Shown in pieces: positions 35,636 to 43,055 of a stretch of DNA of 64,000 nucleotides. Under the pieces are notes generated by a model. It made no database searches and was not told the origin of the DNA. It saw only the letters and a program-made list of their open reading frames with translations. This stretch comes from Hyalangium ruber. GTDB taxonomy: Bacteria; Myxococcota; Myxococcia; Myxococcales; Myxococcaceae. Positions within the stretch are counted from its first letter, which is position 1, and the number at the start of each line of letters is the position of its first letter. Where the stretch lies: contig NZ_JAXIVS010000003.1 of the NCBI RefSeq assembly GCF_034259325.1, positions 372,001-436,000 on the forward strand, given 5' to 3'. The position numbers and the translations under genes are program-made.

Positions 35636-36112
35636 TCACGGGGGCAGCGGCGTGGTGACGTAGTCCCTGCCCGCTGCATGGCAGCCGTGGCAGGCCTCAT
35701 GTCCCCGGCCGTACAGGTTCCGGCGGTCCTCTGGCAGCGGCCCCTCGAAGAAGAGCCACGTGTCCTTGCCGTGGCCGGACTTCACCTTCGCCTCCAGGGC
35801 GTGGCCGACGAGCTCCTTGCCGTCGCCCGAGTAGATCTCCTTCACGAGGATGGCACCCACGGGGTGGGTGGCGTTGTCGGCGCGCAGGGACTGGACGGCG
35901 GTGTCATTGAAGAAGACGCGCACCTGGCCGTGGGGGCCACCCGAGTCGTGGACCGCGGGCTCGGCGAGCCAGTCCCGGTAGCCTCGCTCCTGGAGGAAGG
36001 TGACGATTCCCGCCTCGGAGGTATCGAGGCTCCCGAGCATGGAGGGAGTCTCCTCCTCCGAGCCGCCACAGGCCGTGGCGAGGGCGAGCAGGAACAGACG
36101 CAAGGACTTCAC
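35636..36112 (-). CDS. Small haem-binding lipoprotein (cytochrome P460-like)
   Basis: 158 residues. GTG 36112 was chosen because GGAGG is six bases upstream and it gives a compact lipoprotein leader (VKSLRLFLLALATACGG); an ATG at 36133 is in frame. The C-terminal motif ACHGCHAAGRDYV contains CxxCH for covalent haem c, and the strand pattern (VRVFFNDTAVQSL, HPVGAILVKEIYSGDGKE, DTWLFFEGPL) resembles cytochrome P460/c'-beta domains. It is presumably periplasmic or on the outer membrane inner leaflet, in electron transfer or NO/hydroxylamine chemistry; that is inference. Confidence 0.78.
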   Translation of the reverse strand: MKSLRLFLLALATACGGSEEETPSMLGSLDTSEAGIVTFLQERGYRDWLAEPAVHDSGGPHGQVRVFFNDTAVQSLRADNATHPVGAILVKEIYSGDGKELVGHALEAKVKSGHGKDTWLFFEGPLPEDRRNLYGRGHEACHGCHAAGRDYVTTPLPP

Positions 36113-36225
36113 TCGGGCCTCCGGGGCGAACATCGTACTGCCACTCTGTACGCGTCATCGAAAGGGTGGGTTACCGGCGCTGAGTTGGTAGTTTCGCTCC
36201 TTCCTTTCTTCCCCAGGAGCGAACG

Positions 36226-36588
36226 ATGCCGACCCTCATCCCCGCCCCCACCCGTGTCACCGCCGCGGGCAACAAGCCGAAGCTCATCGACGAGTACGTC
36301 GGGCGGGTGAACACGAAGACCGGAGAGCTGAGCGTGGCGCACATGCGCAGCCCGGGCGGCTGGGTCGAGCCCGGGCAGACGCCGGAGTTCCGGGAGATGA
36401 CGGTGGTGCTCAAGGGCCACCTGCGGGTGGAGCACAAGGGCGGCGCGCTGGACGTGCGCGGCGGCCAGGCCGTGGTGACCGAGCCGGGCGAGTGGGTGCG
36501 CTACAGCACGCCCGGCGAGGAGGGCGCGGAGTACATCGCCATCTGCTTCCCCGCCTTCTCCCCGGACACTGTTCACCGCGATACATAA
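36226..36588 (+). CDS. Single-domain cupin
   Basis: 120 residues forming one cupin barrel: PGGWVEPGQTPEFREMTVVL covers motif 1 and continues with KGHLRVEHKGG; EPGEWVRYSTP is motif 2. The usual His pair is partly replaced (Glu/Gln in motif 1), so metal binding is uncertain. Such small cupins bind small ligands or act as enzymes; the role is unknown. The ATG at 36226 follows a purine-rich AGGAGCGA. Confidence 0.88.
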   Translation: MPTLIPAPTRVTAAGNKPKLIDEYVGRVNTKTGELSVAHMRSPGGWVEPGQTPEFREMTVVLKGHLRVEHKGGALDVRGGQAVVTEPGEWVRYSTPGEEGAEYIAICFPAFSPDTVHRDT

Positions 36589-36667
36589 CGCGCTCATCGC
36601 CCGCCATGCCCGGTGGTAACCTGTCCCCTTGGTTTGGCGCCGCCGGGGCGCGACACAGGGGCGAGCG

Positions 36668-37678
36668 ATGCGCGCGGGAAACGCTCTTCGGAAACCGTGG
36701 TGGCTGGGCGTATTGGCGCTGGGCCTCCACCCAGGCTGTGGTGGGTCGGACCCGCCCAGCATCGGTCCGAATCTGGTCCAGAATGGCTCGTTCGAGTCCG
36801 GGCTCTCGGGCTGGTGGAACGCGACGGACGCCAAGGAAGGCACGGCCTCCGCCAGCGGGGAGGCCGCTGACTTCGGCACCTTCGGCCTGGTGCTCTACAA
36901 GGGCACGGGCGGCTGGGGCTCCATGGTGGGCCAGGAGACGACACCCCATCGGGCGGGACAGACCTTCCAGGTCCAGGCGCGCCTCAAGGGCACCGTCGGA
37001 GGCGAGCGCGTCACCTTCAGCTTCCACGGGCAGGGCTTCGAGGTGGTGGCCGAGCCCCGCTGGAGGACGGTGAAGCAGTTGTTGCTGCTCCCCGACTCCA
37101 GCGAGAACGTCACCGCCCTCGTCAGCGTCACCAGCGACAACACCACCGTCCACCTGGATGAAGTCTCGTTCGCGCTGGCCGAGGTGGCGCGCGGGGATGC
37201 CGACAAGGAAGAGGACAACCTGCTGGGCAACGGCTCCTTCGAGAGCGGCCTGGGGCTGTGGAACTTCTGGACGGACGCGTCCGTGAAGGAGGACGCCGGC
37301 ACGGCCACCACCTCGCCGGATGCGGGACGCTCGGGCTACGCGGGCCTGGTGTTGAGCAAGGGGCCCACGGGAGGTGGCGTGTCGGTAAAACAGCCGCTCC
37401 CGGATCCGCTGGCCGAGCGGGAGGCATACCGCGTCGAGGCGGACATCCGAGGCACCCTGGGCTCCGAAGGCGTCAACCTGTGCCTGCAGATCAACCGGGA
37501 GCCGTGGTCGGGGCCCTGCATCTTCGTGACGGCCACCACCGACTGGCAGCACGTCTCCGAGACACTCTCCATCGATCCAGAGCTGATCGACGAGCGCGTG
37601 GGGCTGATGGTGTCCCTGAGCAGCGAGGGCACGGCGATGGTGGACGACGTCATCGTCAAGCGCACCAAGGCCCGATAA
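36668..37678 (+). CDS. Exported protein with two CBM4/9-like carbohydrate-binding domains
   Basis: 336 residues from ATG 36668. A leader with a probable (atypical) lipobox, HPGCGG, is followed by two copies of a galactose-binding-like jelly roll. Copy 1 starts NLVQNGSFESGLSGWW (about residue 48) and copy 2 starts NLLGNGSFESGLGLWNFW (about 190). Each continues with a strand ending in DEVSFAL or DDVIVKR. This matches the CenC/CBM4_9 family, which binds beta-glucans or xylan. There is no catalytic domain, so it may be a surface carbohydrate-binding or scaffold lipoprotein. Confidence 0.82.
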   Translation: MRAGNALRKPWWLGVLALGLHPGCGGSDPPSIGPNLVQNGSFESGLSGWWNATDAKEGTASASGEAADFGTFGLVLYKGTGGWGSMVGQETTPHRAGQTFQVQARLKGTVGGERVTFSFHGQGFEVVAEPRWRTVKQLLLLPDSSENVTALVSVTSDNTTVHLDEVSFALAEVARGDADKEEDNLLGNGSFESGLGLWNFWTDASVKEDAGTATTSPDAGRSGYAGLVLSKGPTGGGVSVKQPLPDPLAEREAYRVEADIRGTLGSEGVNLCLQINREPWSGPCIFVTATTDWQHVSETLSIDPELIDERVGLMVSLSSEGTAMVDDVIVKRTKAR

Positions 37679-37814
37679 TCTCCGGGCGCTCACCTTCCTC
37701 GGGGCTGAGCAGTCCATAGGGCGAGCGAGCAGGCTGGGCCTCTTGCTCCTGGCGTTGTCCAGATGACGCTCGGTCCCCACCGTTCCCGCATCGACAAGCA
37801 AGCGCGGGGACATC

Positions 37815-38297
37815 ATGAAGAAACTCCTTGGAGCCATCGCGACCGCGGTGTTGCTCGGCACGGGCTGCGCGCACGATGCGCAGAGGCCCACACAGAGTGA
37901 AATGCCCTCTTCGCCCCAGGCCTCGGTGGGGAACGAGATAGGGACGCAGAGCCTGTCGTGTCAGGTCATCGGCAGCGGGGGTTCCGGGGAGGCGCGCTCC
38001 GAGGCGATGCCGGAGGAGTGCGTGCCGAAACAGACCACCCGCGCTTCGGCCTCCACGGACGCCCTCGGCGGTTCGGCCTCTCAGGAGGCAGTGGGAGACG
38101 CGGAGGCAGTGGGAGACGCTCTCGCCCCGAGTGGCATCGACGATTCGGCCTCGGATGAGGCCATTGGCGGCTCGGCCACTTCGGACGAGGCTATTGGGGG
38201 CTCGGCCACTTCGGATGAGGCCATTGGCGGCTCGCCCACTTCAGACACCGCCTTCGAGGATACGGGCATGGGCAGCGCGGGAGGCGGGGGCGGGTGA
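37815..38297 (+). CDS. Ser/Asp/Gly-rich repeat lipoprotein
   Basis: 160 residues. MKKLLGAIATAVLLGTGCAH is a clear lipoprotein leader (LGTGC). The remainder is low-complexity, acidic and Ser/Gly/Ala-rich. It contains three tandem copies of SDEAIGGSAT (the third SDEAIGGSPT) and two copies of EAVGDA, and ends in a glycine run. Two Cys (SLSCQV, EECVPK) may pair. It has the look of an extended surface spacer rather than an enzyme. Its stop overlaps the GTG start of the beta-lactamase-like gene by four bases (GTGA), so the two proteins are made together. Confidence 0.78.
   Translation: MKKLLGAIATAVLLGTGCAHDAQRPTQSEMPSSPQASVGNEIGTQSLSCQVIGSGGSGEARSEAMPEECVPKQTTRASASTDALGGSASQEAVGDAEAVGDALAPSGIDDSASDEAIGGSATSDEAIGGSATSDEAIGGSPTSDTAFEDTGMGSAGGGGG
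38085..38240 (+). repeat. In-frame tandem repeats in the lipoprotein gene
   Basis: Two 18-base units (GAGGCAGTGGGAGACGC plus one base) at 38085-38102 and 38103-38120, then three 30-base units at 38151-38180, 38181-38210 and 38211-38240. All are multiples of three, so copy-number change would keep the frame. Confidence 0.9.
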
Positions 38298-39325
38298 GTG
38301 CCAAGGCAGTGGGGGTGTGCGGCCTCCTGTTAGCGGTGCTCGCCACACCCCCTGCCGAAGCACGATGGACCTCCGCCCTCCCCTCGCTCGTCGAGGAGGC
38401 GGCGCGAGACTTCGACGGTGAACTCTCGCTCTACGTCCTCGACGTCGAGTCCGGCGACACGTACGCCTACAAGGCCGACACGCCGACGTACCTGTCTTCC
38501 GCCATCAAGCTGGGGGTGATGCTCGAAGTGCTGCATCAAGCGGACCTCCAGCAGCTCACCTGGCACGAGGAGCTCGAGTTCGGGCCGGAGGACCTCCGCG
38601 ATGGGATGCACCGGCTCAACCGGGTTCGCCCGGGCGAGCGCTTCTCCATCGCGACGCTGCTCGAATACATGATGGTGGACAGCGACAACGCCGCGGCGGA
38701 TCTCCTCATCCGCCGCGTGGGCCTGGACAACGTGAAGGCGCGGCTCGTCGCTCGGGGAATCCAAACGGGCCCGGTGGCCTCGCTCCTGGAGGAGCGCCGC
38801 CGCATCTACGCCAGGCTCGACCCGAGCGCACACAACCTCTCCCCGAGCCAGATTCGCGCCCTGGGCCAGCATGACTCCCCCGGCTCGCGCGCCCGCTTCC
38901 TCTCGGAGCTGCTGGGGCACTCGCCCGCGTGGACTGGCCGGGAGCTCGACGCGGCCTTCAGCGCCTTCTACGCCGAGAACGTGAACTCCGCCTCCATGCG
39001 GGAGATGGGGCAGCTCCTGGCGCAGGTCGCGCGCTGTGAGGGGCTGAGCGCGGAGAGCTGCTCTCGGGCGCATGCGCTGATGCGCGCGTGCCGCACGGGG
39101 CGCGGTCGCATCGCCGCCGGGCTTCCCGCGACGGCGAGCTGGGCACACAAGACCGGGACACAGCACCGGCGCGCGTGTGACCTGGGCATCCTGTACCTCC
39201 AGCCCCAGCGTCCCATCATCATCGCCGCGTGTACGCGGAGCTTCTGGCGTGTCTCGGATGCAGAGCACCTGTTCGCGCGCCTGGGCCGCATCATCTCGAC
39301 CGCCGCGGCCCACCAGACACAGTAA
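38294..39325 (+). CDS. Class A beta-lactamase-like serine hydrolase
   Basis: 343 residues from GTG 38294, overlapping the preceding stop. A signal peptide ends near PPAEA. The serine beta-lactamase/transpeptidase motifs are present: SxxK (Ser69-Ala-Ile-Lys72), SDN (Ser130-Asp-Asn132) and KTG (Lys286-Thr-Gly288, in HKTGTQ). Spacing and fold order fit class A. The omega-loop catalytic glutamate is not where expected: the nearest segment reads RLDPSAHN, with Asp176 in place of Glu and the Asn one residue late. Deacylation may therefore be poor, and the enzyme could be a slow beta-lactamase or a peptidoglycan-binding relative. Four Cys in the C-terminal half could form disulfides. Confidence 0.85.
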   Translation: MSAKAVGVCGLLLAVLATPPAEARWTSALPSLVEEAARDFDGELSLYVLDVESGDTYAYKADTPTYLSSAIKLGVMLEVLHQADLQQLTWHEELEFGPEDLRDGMHRLNRVRPGERFSIATLLEYMMVDSDNAAADLLIRRVGLDNVKARLVARGIQTGPVASLLEERRRIYARLDPSAHNLSPSQIRALGQHDSPGSRARFLSELLGHSPAWTGRELDAAFSAFYAENVNSASMREMGQLLAQVARCEGLSAESCSRAHALMRACRTGRGRIAAGLPATASWAHKTGTQHRRACDLGILYLQPQRPIIIAACTRSFWRVSDAEHLFARLGRIISTAAAHQTQ

Positions 39326-39337
39326 AGTGGCGGCCCC

Positions 39338-40285
39338 ATGTCACAGGACCCGCCTGTCTCTAGCGACTCCGTGCGTACCTCCGGGTGGCGAATCGCGCTG
39401 CTCACCGTCGCGCCGAACGTGGTGCATAACTTCACGCACTTCCTGCGCTCGCGGAACCATGACGTGGTGGCGCTGGTGGCTCCTGCGGGGGTGCATGGCC
39501 ATCGGCCTCGGAACGCCGCCGGGTGGAACGACATGGCGCGGCTGCTCGAGGCGGCGCCTCCCTCACTCGACGTCGTCATTGCCAGCGAGCGCGCCCACCT
39601 CACGCCGCTGCTCGCGTCCCTGAAGCCGGACTTGCTGCTGTGCTTCTTCTTCCCCTGGCGAATTCCTCCTGAAGCCCTCGCGGTGGCACCGCTGGGTGCC
39701 GTCAACGGGCACCCCTCGCTGCTGCCGCGCTACCGGGGGCCCAACCCCCTGGGCTGGACGCTGCGCAACGATGACCGGGAGCTGGGGCTGTCCTTCCACC
39801 GGATGGATGCGCACTTCGACACCGGCCCGCTGCTCGACCAGGACCGAGCGCCCATCGAGGACTCGGACACCGAGGAAGTCATCGCGGACAAGATGATGAA
39901 CCTCGCCATGATGATGATGCCGCAGGTCCTCGAGCGCGTGGCCTGGGGGGATGCGGGCGAGCCTCAGCCCGCGACGGGAGGCAGCCAGGCGCCCTTCTTC
40001 GAGCCGGCCTACCGTGAGCTGGACTGGCGCCAGCCGGCGCGGGCGCTCCACCTCCAGGTGCGCGCCTGTCGCTTCGGCGCCTGGAAGGACCTGGAGGGCG
40101 ATGCACGCGCCACCCTGGAGGGCCGGCGGGTGCGGGTGCAGCGCACCCAGCTCGTGGACGGAGCGACGAGGCCGTCCGCGTCCAGCACCGTGTCACCGGG
40201 GACCGTGCTGGCGCGCGAGAGCGATGGGGTGCTCGTCCAGTGCGGCGATGGCCCGCTTCGGTTGCTCCGGTACGCCCCCGAATGA
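39338..40285 (+). CDS. Formyltransferase of the Fmt/PurN family
   Basis: 315 residues. The catalytic triad of 10-formyltetrahydrofolate-dependent formyltransferases is visible: Asn and His in NGHPSLLPRYRG and Asp in MDAHFDTGPLL. Before these lies the Rossmann-type segment (WRIALLTVAP ... LLLCFFFPWRIPPEAL), and a C-terminal region of about 100 residues resembles the OB-like Fmt_C domain. Because the N-terminal fold differs somewhat from housekeeping Fmt, it is more likely a paralogue that formylates an amine on a metabolite than the initiator-tRNA enzyme. It is 12 bases after the beta-lactamase-like gene. Confidence 0.85.
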   Translation: MSQDPPVSSDSVRTSGWRIALLTVAPNVVHNFTHFLRSRNHDVVALVAPAGVHGHRPRNAAGWNDMARLLEAAPPSLDVVIASERAHLTPLLASLKPDLLLCFFFPWRIPPEALAVAPLGAVNGHPSLLPRYRGPNPLGWTLRNDDRELGLSFHRMDAHFDTGPLLDQDRAPIEDSDTEEVIADKMMNLAMMMMPQVLERVAWGDAGEPQPATGGSQAPFFEPAYRELDWRQPARALHLQVRACRFGAWKDLEGDARATLEGRRVRVQRTQLVDGATRPSASSTVSPGTVLARESDGVLVQCGDGPLRLLRYAPE

Positions 40286-40290
40286 GTGGC

Positions 40291-41760
40291 TCAGTGGGGC
40301 GCCGCCACATCGGTGGCGGGCAGGCCCGTTCCCGAGCCGCGTGAGACGCGAGGGAAGAACAGGCTCGCGGCGAAGGCCCCGGCGGTGGCGGCGCAGATGA
40401 TCCAGAAGTTGATGGACAGGCCCGTGCCGAGCGCGCCGCTCAGTGTCTGGAGGATGTCCACCGGCAGGCCCCGCCCGTGCTCGGGGCCGAGCAGCTCATT
40501 GGCGGCGGAGATGGGCACGCGCGGATCCTTCATCAGCTGAGACACCATCACCGCGCCCATCAGCCCCACGCCGAGCGCCCCGCCGATGGTGCGGAAGAAC
40601 ATGTTGCTGGCGGTGGCCACGCCTCGCAGTTCCCACCCCACGCTGGTCTGCACTCCGATGAGCAGGGCGGTGGAGGCAAAGCCGAGGCCGATGCCAAACA
40701 GCCCCATCGCCACCTCCGGCACCAGGATGGACACGTCCGGCTTGAACAACAGCGCCATCAACCCGGTGCCCACCACCGTCAGCCCGAGTCCTCCCACGAT
40801 GAACGGACGCAAGCCTGTCCGGAGCAGCAGCTTGCCGGCGACCACGCTCGCGATGGGCCAGCCGACGATCATCGGGGTGATCATCCCTCCGGCCAGCGTG
40901 GCCGAGCCGCCCAGCACGCCCTGCACGTACAGCGGCACATAGGTGGTGGCCCCGAACATGGCCGCGGAGAAGAGCGCGCCGGCGATCGCGGAGATGGCGA
41001 TGGCCGGAATCTTGAAGATGGACATGGGGATGACGGGCGCGGCGACCTTGCGCTCCACGAGGACGAAGGCCACGAGCAGGACGGCGGCCGCCAGCAGCGC
41101 CCACAGGTTCTGTCCCATGCCCTGCACGCCAATGAGGAGCATCACCACGCCGGCCGACAGCAGCGCCGCGCCCGCGAAGTCCAGCTTCTGCGGCTTGCGC
41201 TGCACCTGCTCATGGAAACAGAACACCAGCAGGCCGACGACGCCGATCCCCACGGGGACATTGATGAAGAAGACCCAGTGCCAGGAGAGGTACTTCACGA
41301 TGAGGCCACCGGTGAGCGGGCCGATGAGCCCCGCCAGTCCCCACACCCCACTGAAGGCCCCCTGCACCTTCGCGCGCTCCTCCAGGCTGAAGATGTCCCC
41401 GATGATGGTGAGCACGACGGGCTGCATCGCTCCGGCCCCCAGTCCCTGAAGGGTCCGGGAGGCGATCAGCACGTTCATGGAGGTGGACAGGCCGCTGGCG
41501 ATGGAGCCAAGGAGGAACAGGCCGATTCCGAAGAGGAGGATGGGCTTGCGTCCGTAGAGGTCCGACAGCTTCCCGTAAATGGGCACGGTGATGGTGGAGG
41601 ACAGCATGTACGCGGTGAAGACCCAGGCGTAGCTCTGGAGTCCTCCCAGGTCACTGACCACCGTGGGCATGGCGGTGGAGACGACGGTCATCTCCAGGGC
41701 GGCCATGAAGAGGCTCAAGGCCAGGGCCAGGGTGGTCAGGGGACGGTGGGTGGTTCTCAT
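40291..41760 (-). CDS. MFS multidrug exporter, DHA2 (14-helix) family
   Basis: 489 residues with about 14 membrane helices. The opening LALALSLFMAALEMTVVSTA is motif D1 of the DHA2 family, GKLSDLYGRKP is MFS motif A in the loop between helices 2 and 3, and GLAGLIGPLTGG is the antiporter motif C in helix 5. It should export drugs or secondary metabolites against protons. No TetR-type regulator is adjacent. The gene is convergent with the formyltransferase (5 bases between the coding ends) and starts at ATG 41760. Confidence 0.94.
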   Translation of the reverse strand: MRTTHRPLTTLALALSLFMAALEMTVVSTAMPTVVSDLGGLQSYAWVFTAYMLSSTITVPIYGKLSDLYGRKPILLFGIGLFLLGSIASGLSTSMNVLIASRTLQGLGAGAMQPVVLTIIGDIFSLEERAKVQGAFSGVWGLAGLIGPLTGGLIVKYLSWHWVFFINVPVGIGVVGLLVFCFHEQVQRKPQKLDFAGAALLSAGVVMLLIGVQGMGQNLWALLAAAVLLVAFVLVERKVAAPVIPMSIFKIPAIAISAIAGALFSAAMFGATTYVPLYVQGVLGGSATLAGGMITPMIVGWPIASVVAGKLLLRTGLRPFIVGGLGLTVVGTGLMALLFKPDVSILVPEVAMGLFGIGLGFASTALLIGVQTSVGWELRGVATASNMFFRTIGGALGVGLMGAVMVSQLMKDPRVPISAANELLGPEHGRGLPVDILQTLSGALGTGLSINFWIICAATAGAFAASLFFPRVSRGSGTGLPATDVAAPH

Positions 41761-41867
41761 GCTGTCGGCCGGCGCGGGAGGAGGTGCCTCCTTAACCGGC
41801 GAGGGCGGGGGCCGCCACCGTCAAGTAGGCCCGCCTGCCGTCCAACCGGGCGCCGGGCCAAGGGGGA

Positions 41868-41893
41868 CAGCCGTCGCTGGCGGCTGACGGCTG
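41868..41893 (-). terminator. Hairpin beyond the Cys-rich lipoprotein gene
   Basis: CAGCCGTC (41868-41875) pairs with GACGGCTG (41886-41893) around a 10-base loop, 33 bases past the stop of the leftward lipoprotein gene. No U-tract is seen. Confidence 0.3.
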
Positions 41894-41925
41894 CCCTCAC
41901 CCAGGCCAGGACCTACGGGCTCGGC

Positions 41926-42267
41926 TCAGGGGTACTGTGCCGAGTAGCAGGAGGCCGTCCACTGGGCCTCGTAGTATCCGGAGGGAGAACCGAAGGCGAT
42001 ACACTGCTCGTTGATCCGGTCGCCACAATTCACCGTGACGTTGGGGCGGCTGAACCAGCTGCTCCACTTGATCCCGCGGTGGTCCTTGCAATACCCGGAG
42101 CAGCAATAACCGTCTGAGGCCCTCAAGTCGGACGAATCGGACCCCAGCCCGCCATTGCCCTTCTCAACCGCGGCACTCGCGGGGTCTTGCTCTTCCGGCA
42201 TCTCCGTCCCACAGCCAAACAGGACGACAGCACAAGCGCCTACGGCAACCAGGAAACCCTTCATCAT
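41926..42267 (-). CDS. Small Cys-rich lipoprotein
   Basis: 113 residues from ATG 42267 (GAGG five bases upstream). The leader MMKGFLVAVGACAVVLFGCG ends in lipobox LFGC. The mature protein has a disordered acidic start and a compact Cys-rich end (GYCCSGYCKDHRG, VNCGDRINEQC, SCYSAQYP) with six Cys, probably three disulfides. I do not recognise a family. It sits at the edge of the toxin-immunity island, on the same strand, about 210 bases downstream of the immunity gene. Confidence 0.75.
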   Translation of the reverse strand: MMKGFLVAVGACAVVLFGCGTEMPEEQDPASAAVEKGNGGLGSDSSDLRASDGYCCSGYCKDHRGIKWSSWFSRPNVTVNCGDRINEQCIAFGSPSGYYEAQWTASCYSAQYP

Positions 42268-42476
42268 TCAACCTCATGGAGAGAGCGCGACCACCTGGAC
42301 TCGAATGGCGCGCACGCGGTGTGGCGAGAGTCTCTACTCTTCGCAATTCTCGCAGGCAAATGAGGTCTCGAAGGCTTTATCTGGCGATGAACGCGTCGCC
42401 AGGAAGCAGCCCGCACGGTCTCCCGGGATGGGCTCGTGGACACGCTTCCCAGGCTGCTCGGCAAACCGGTGGGGCG

Positions 42477-43040
42477 CTAGACCTCCTCGAATCGCGCGCC
42501 CGTAACGCCCATGTCCTCTATGGCGTTCTTGATCTCCTCGGAAACGAGCAAGGCAACCTCCCACCCTTCGGGGCGAAACACCTCAGCGTTCCCTACTTTT
42601 CGCTTGTCGATGCGCAGGCGGTCCACGCCCATGTATTGCCCGACCTTGTCGGGGACTCCGTGTTCTGGAGTCCAGAATCGCACCTTGGAGGCTTCCTCAT
42701 CGATGCAGCGAATGAGGCGCGTTGCCACGAGCACGAGGTACTGATCCGGTTGGCCCTCGATATCCGCGGGGATGAGCTGGACGTCGCCGGAGGCGCGATC
42801 CGCCAACATGGCAGCAACCTTGATGTGGACGACGGGGATGCTCACTAGCGCCCAGGAAAAGTCCAGCGGCCTGCCTGCAATCTTGATGGGGATCTTCAAC
42901 CGTCCTTCGACGTGGACGGGCGTCCCCCTGATGAAGTCCCAGTCATGCATTTTGCGGCCATGTCCGTTGATGGGCGTAGCCAAGTACCAGCGCTGGGGAA
43001 CATAGAGATCGTCGGCTAGCTGGAAGAAGCGCGCGGACAT
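42477..43040 (-). CDS. Imm11-type (DUF1629) immunity protein
   Basis: 187 residues, cytoplasmic, without a signal peptide. The opening FFQLADDLYVPQRWYLATP and the closing GNAEVFRPEGWEVALLVSEE and IKNAIEDMGVTGARFEEV resemble the imm11/DUF1629 proteins, which are found beside polymorphic toxins in Myxococcales. It starts 15 bases after the stop of the AHH-nuclease lipoprotein, the usual toxin-then-immunity order. The expected role is binding and neutralising that nuclease in the producer and kin cells. The family call is from recognised pattern, not from an alignment. Confidence 0.78.
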   Translation of the reverse strand: MSARFFQLADDLYVPQRWYLATPINGHGRKMHDWDFIRGTPVHVEGRLKIPIKIAGRPLDFSWALVSIPVVHIKVAAMLADRASGDVQLIPADIEGQPDQYLVLVATRLIRCIDEEASKVRFWTPEHGVPDKVGQYMGVDRLRIDKRKVGNAEVFRPEGWEVALLVSEEIKNAIEDMGVTGARFEEV

Positions 43041-43055
43041 AGGGAAGTTCTAGCG

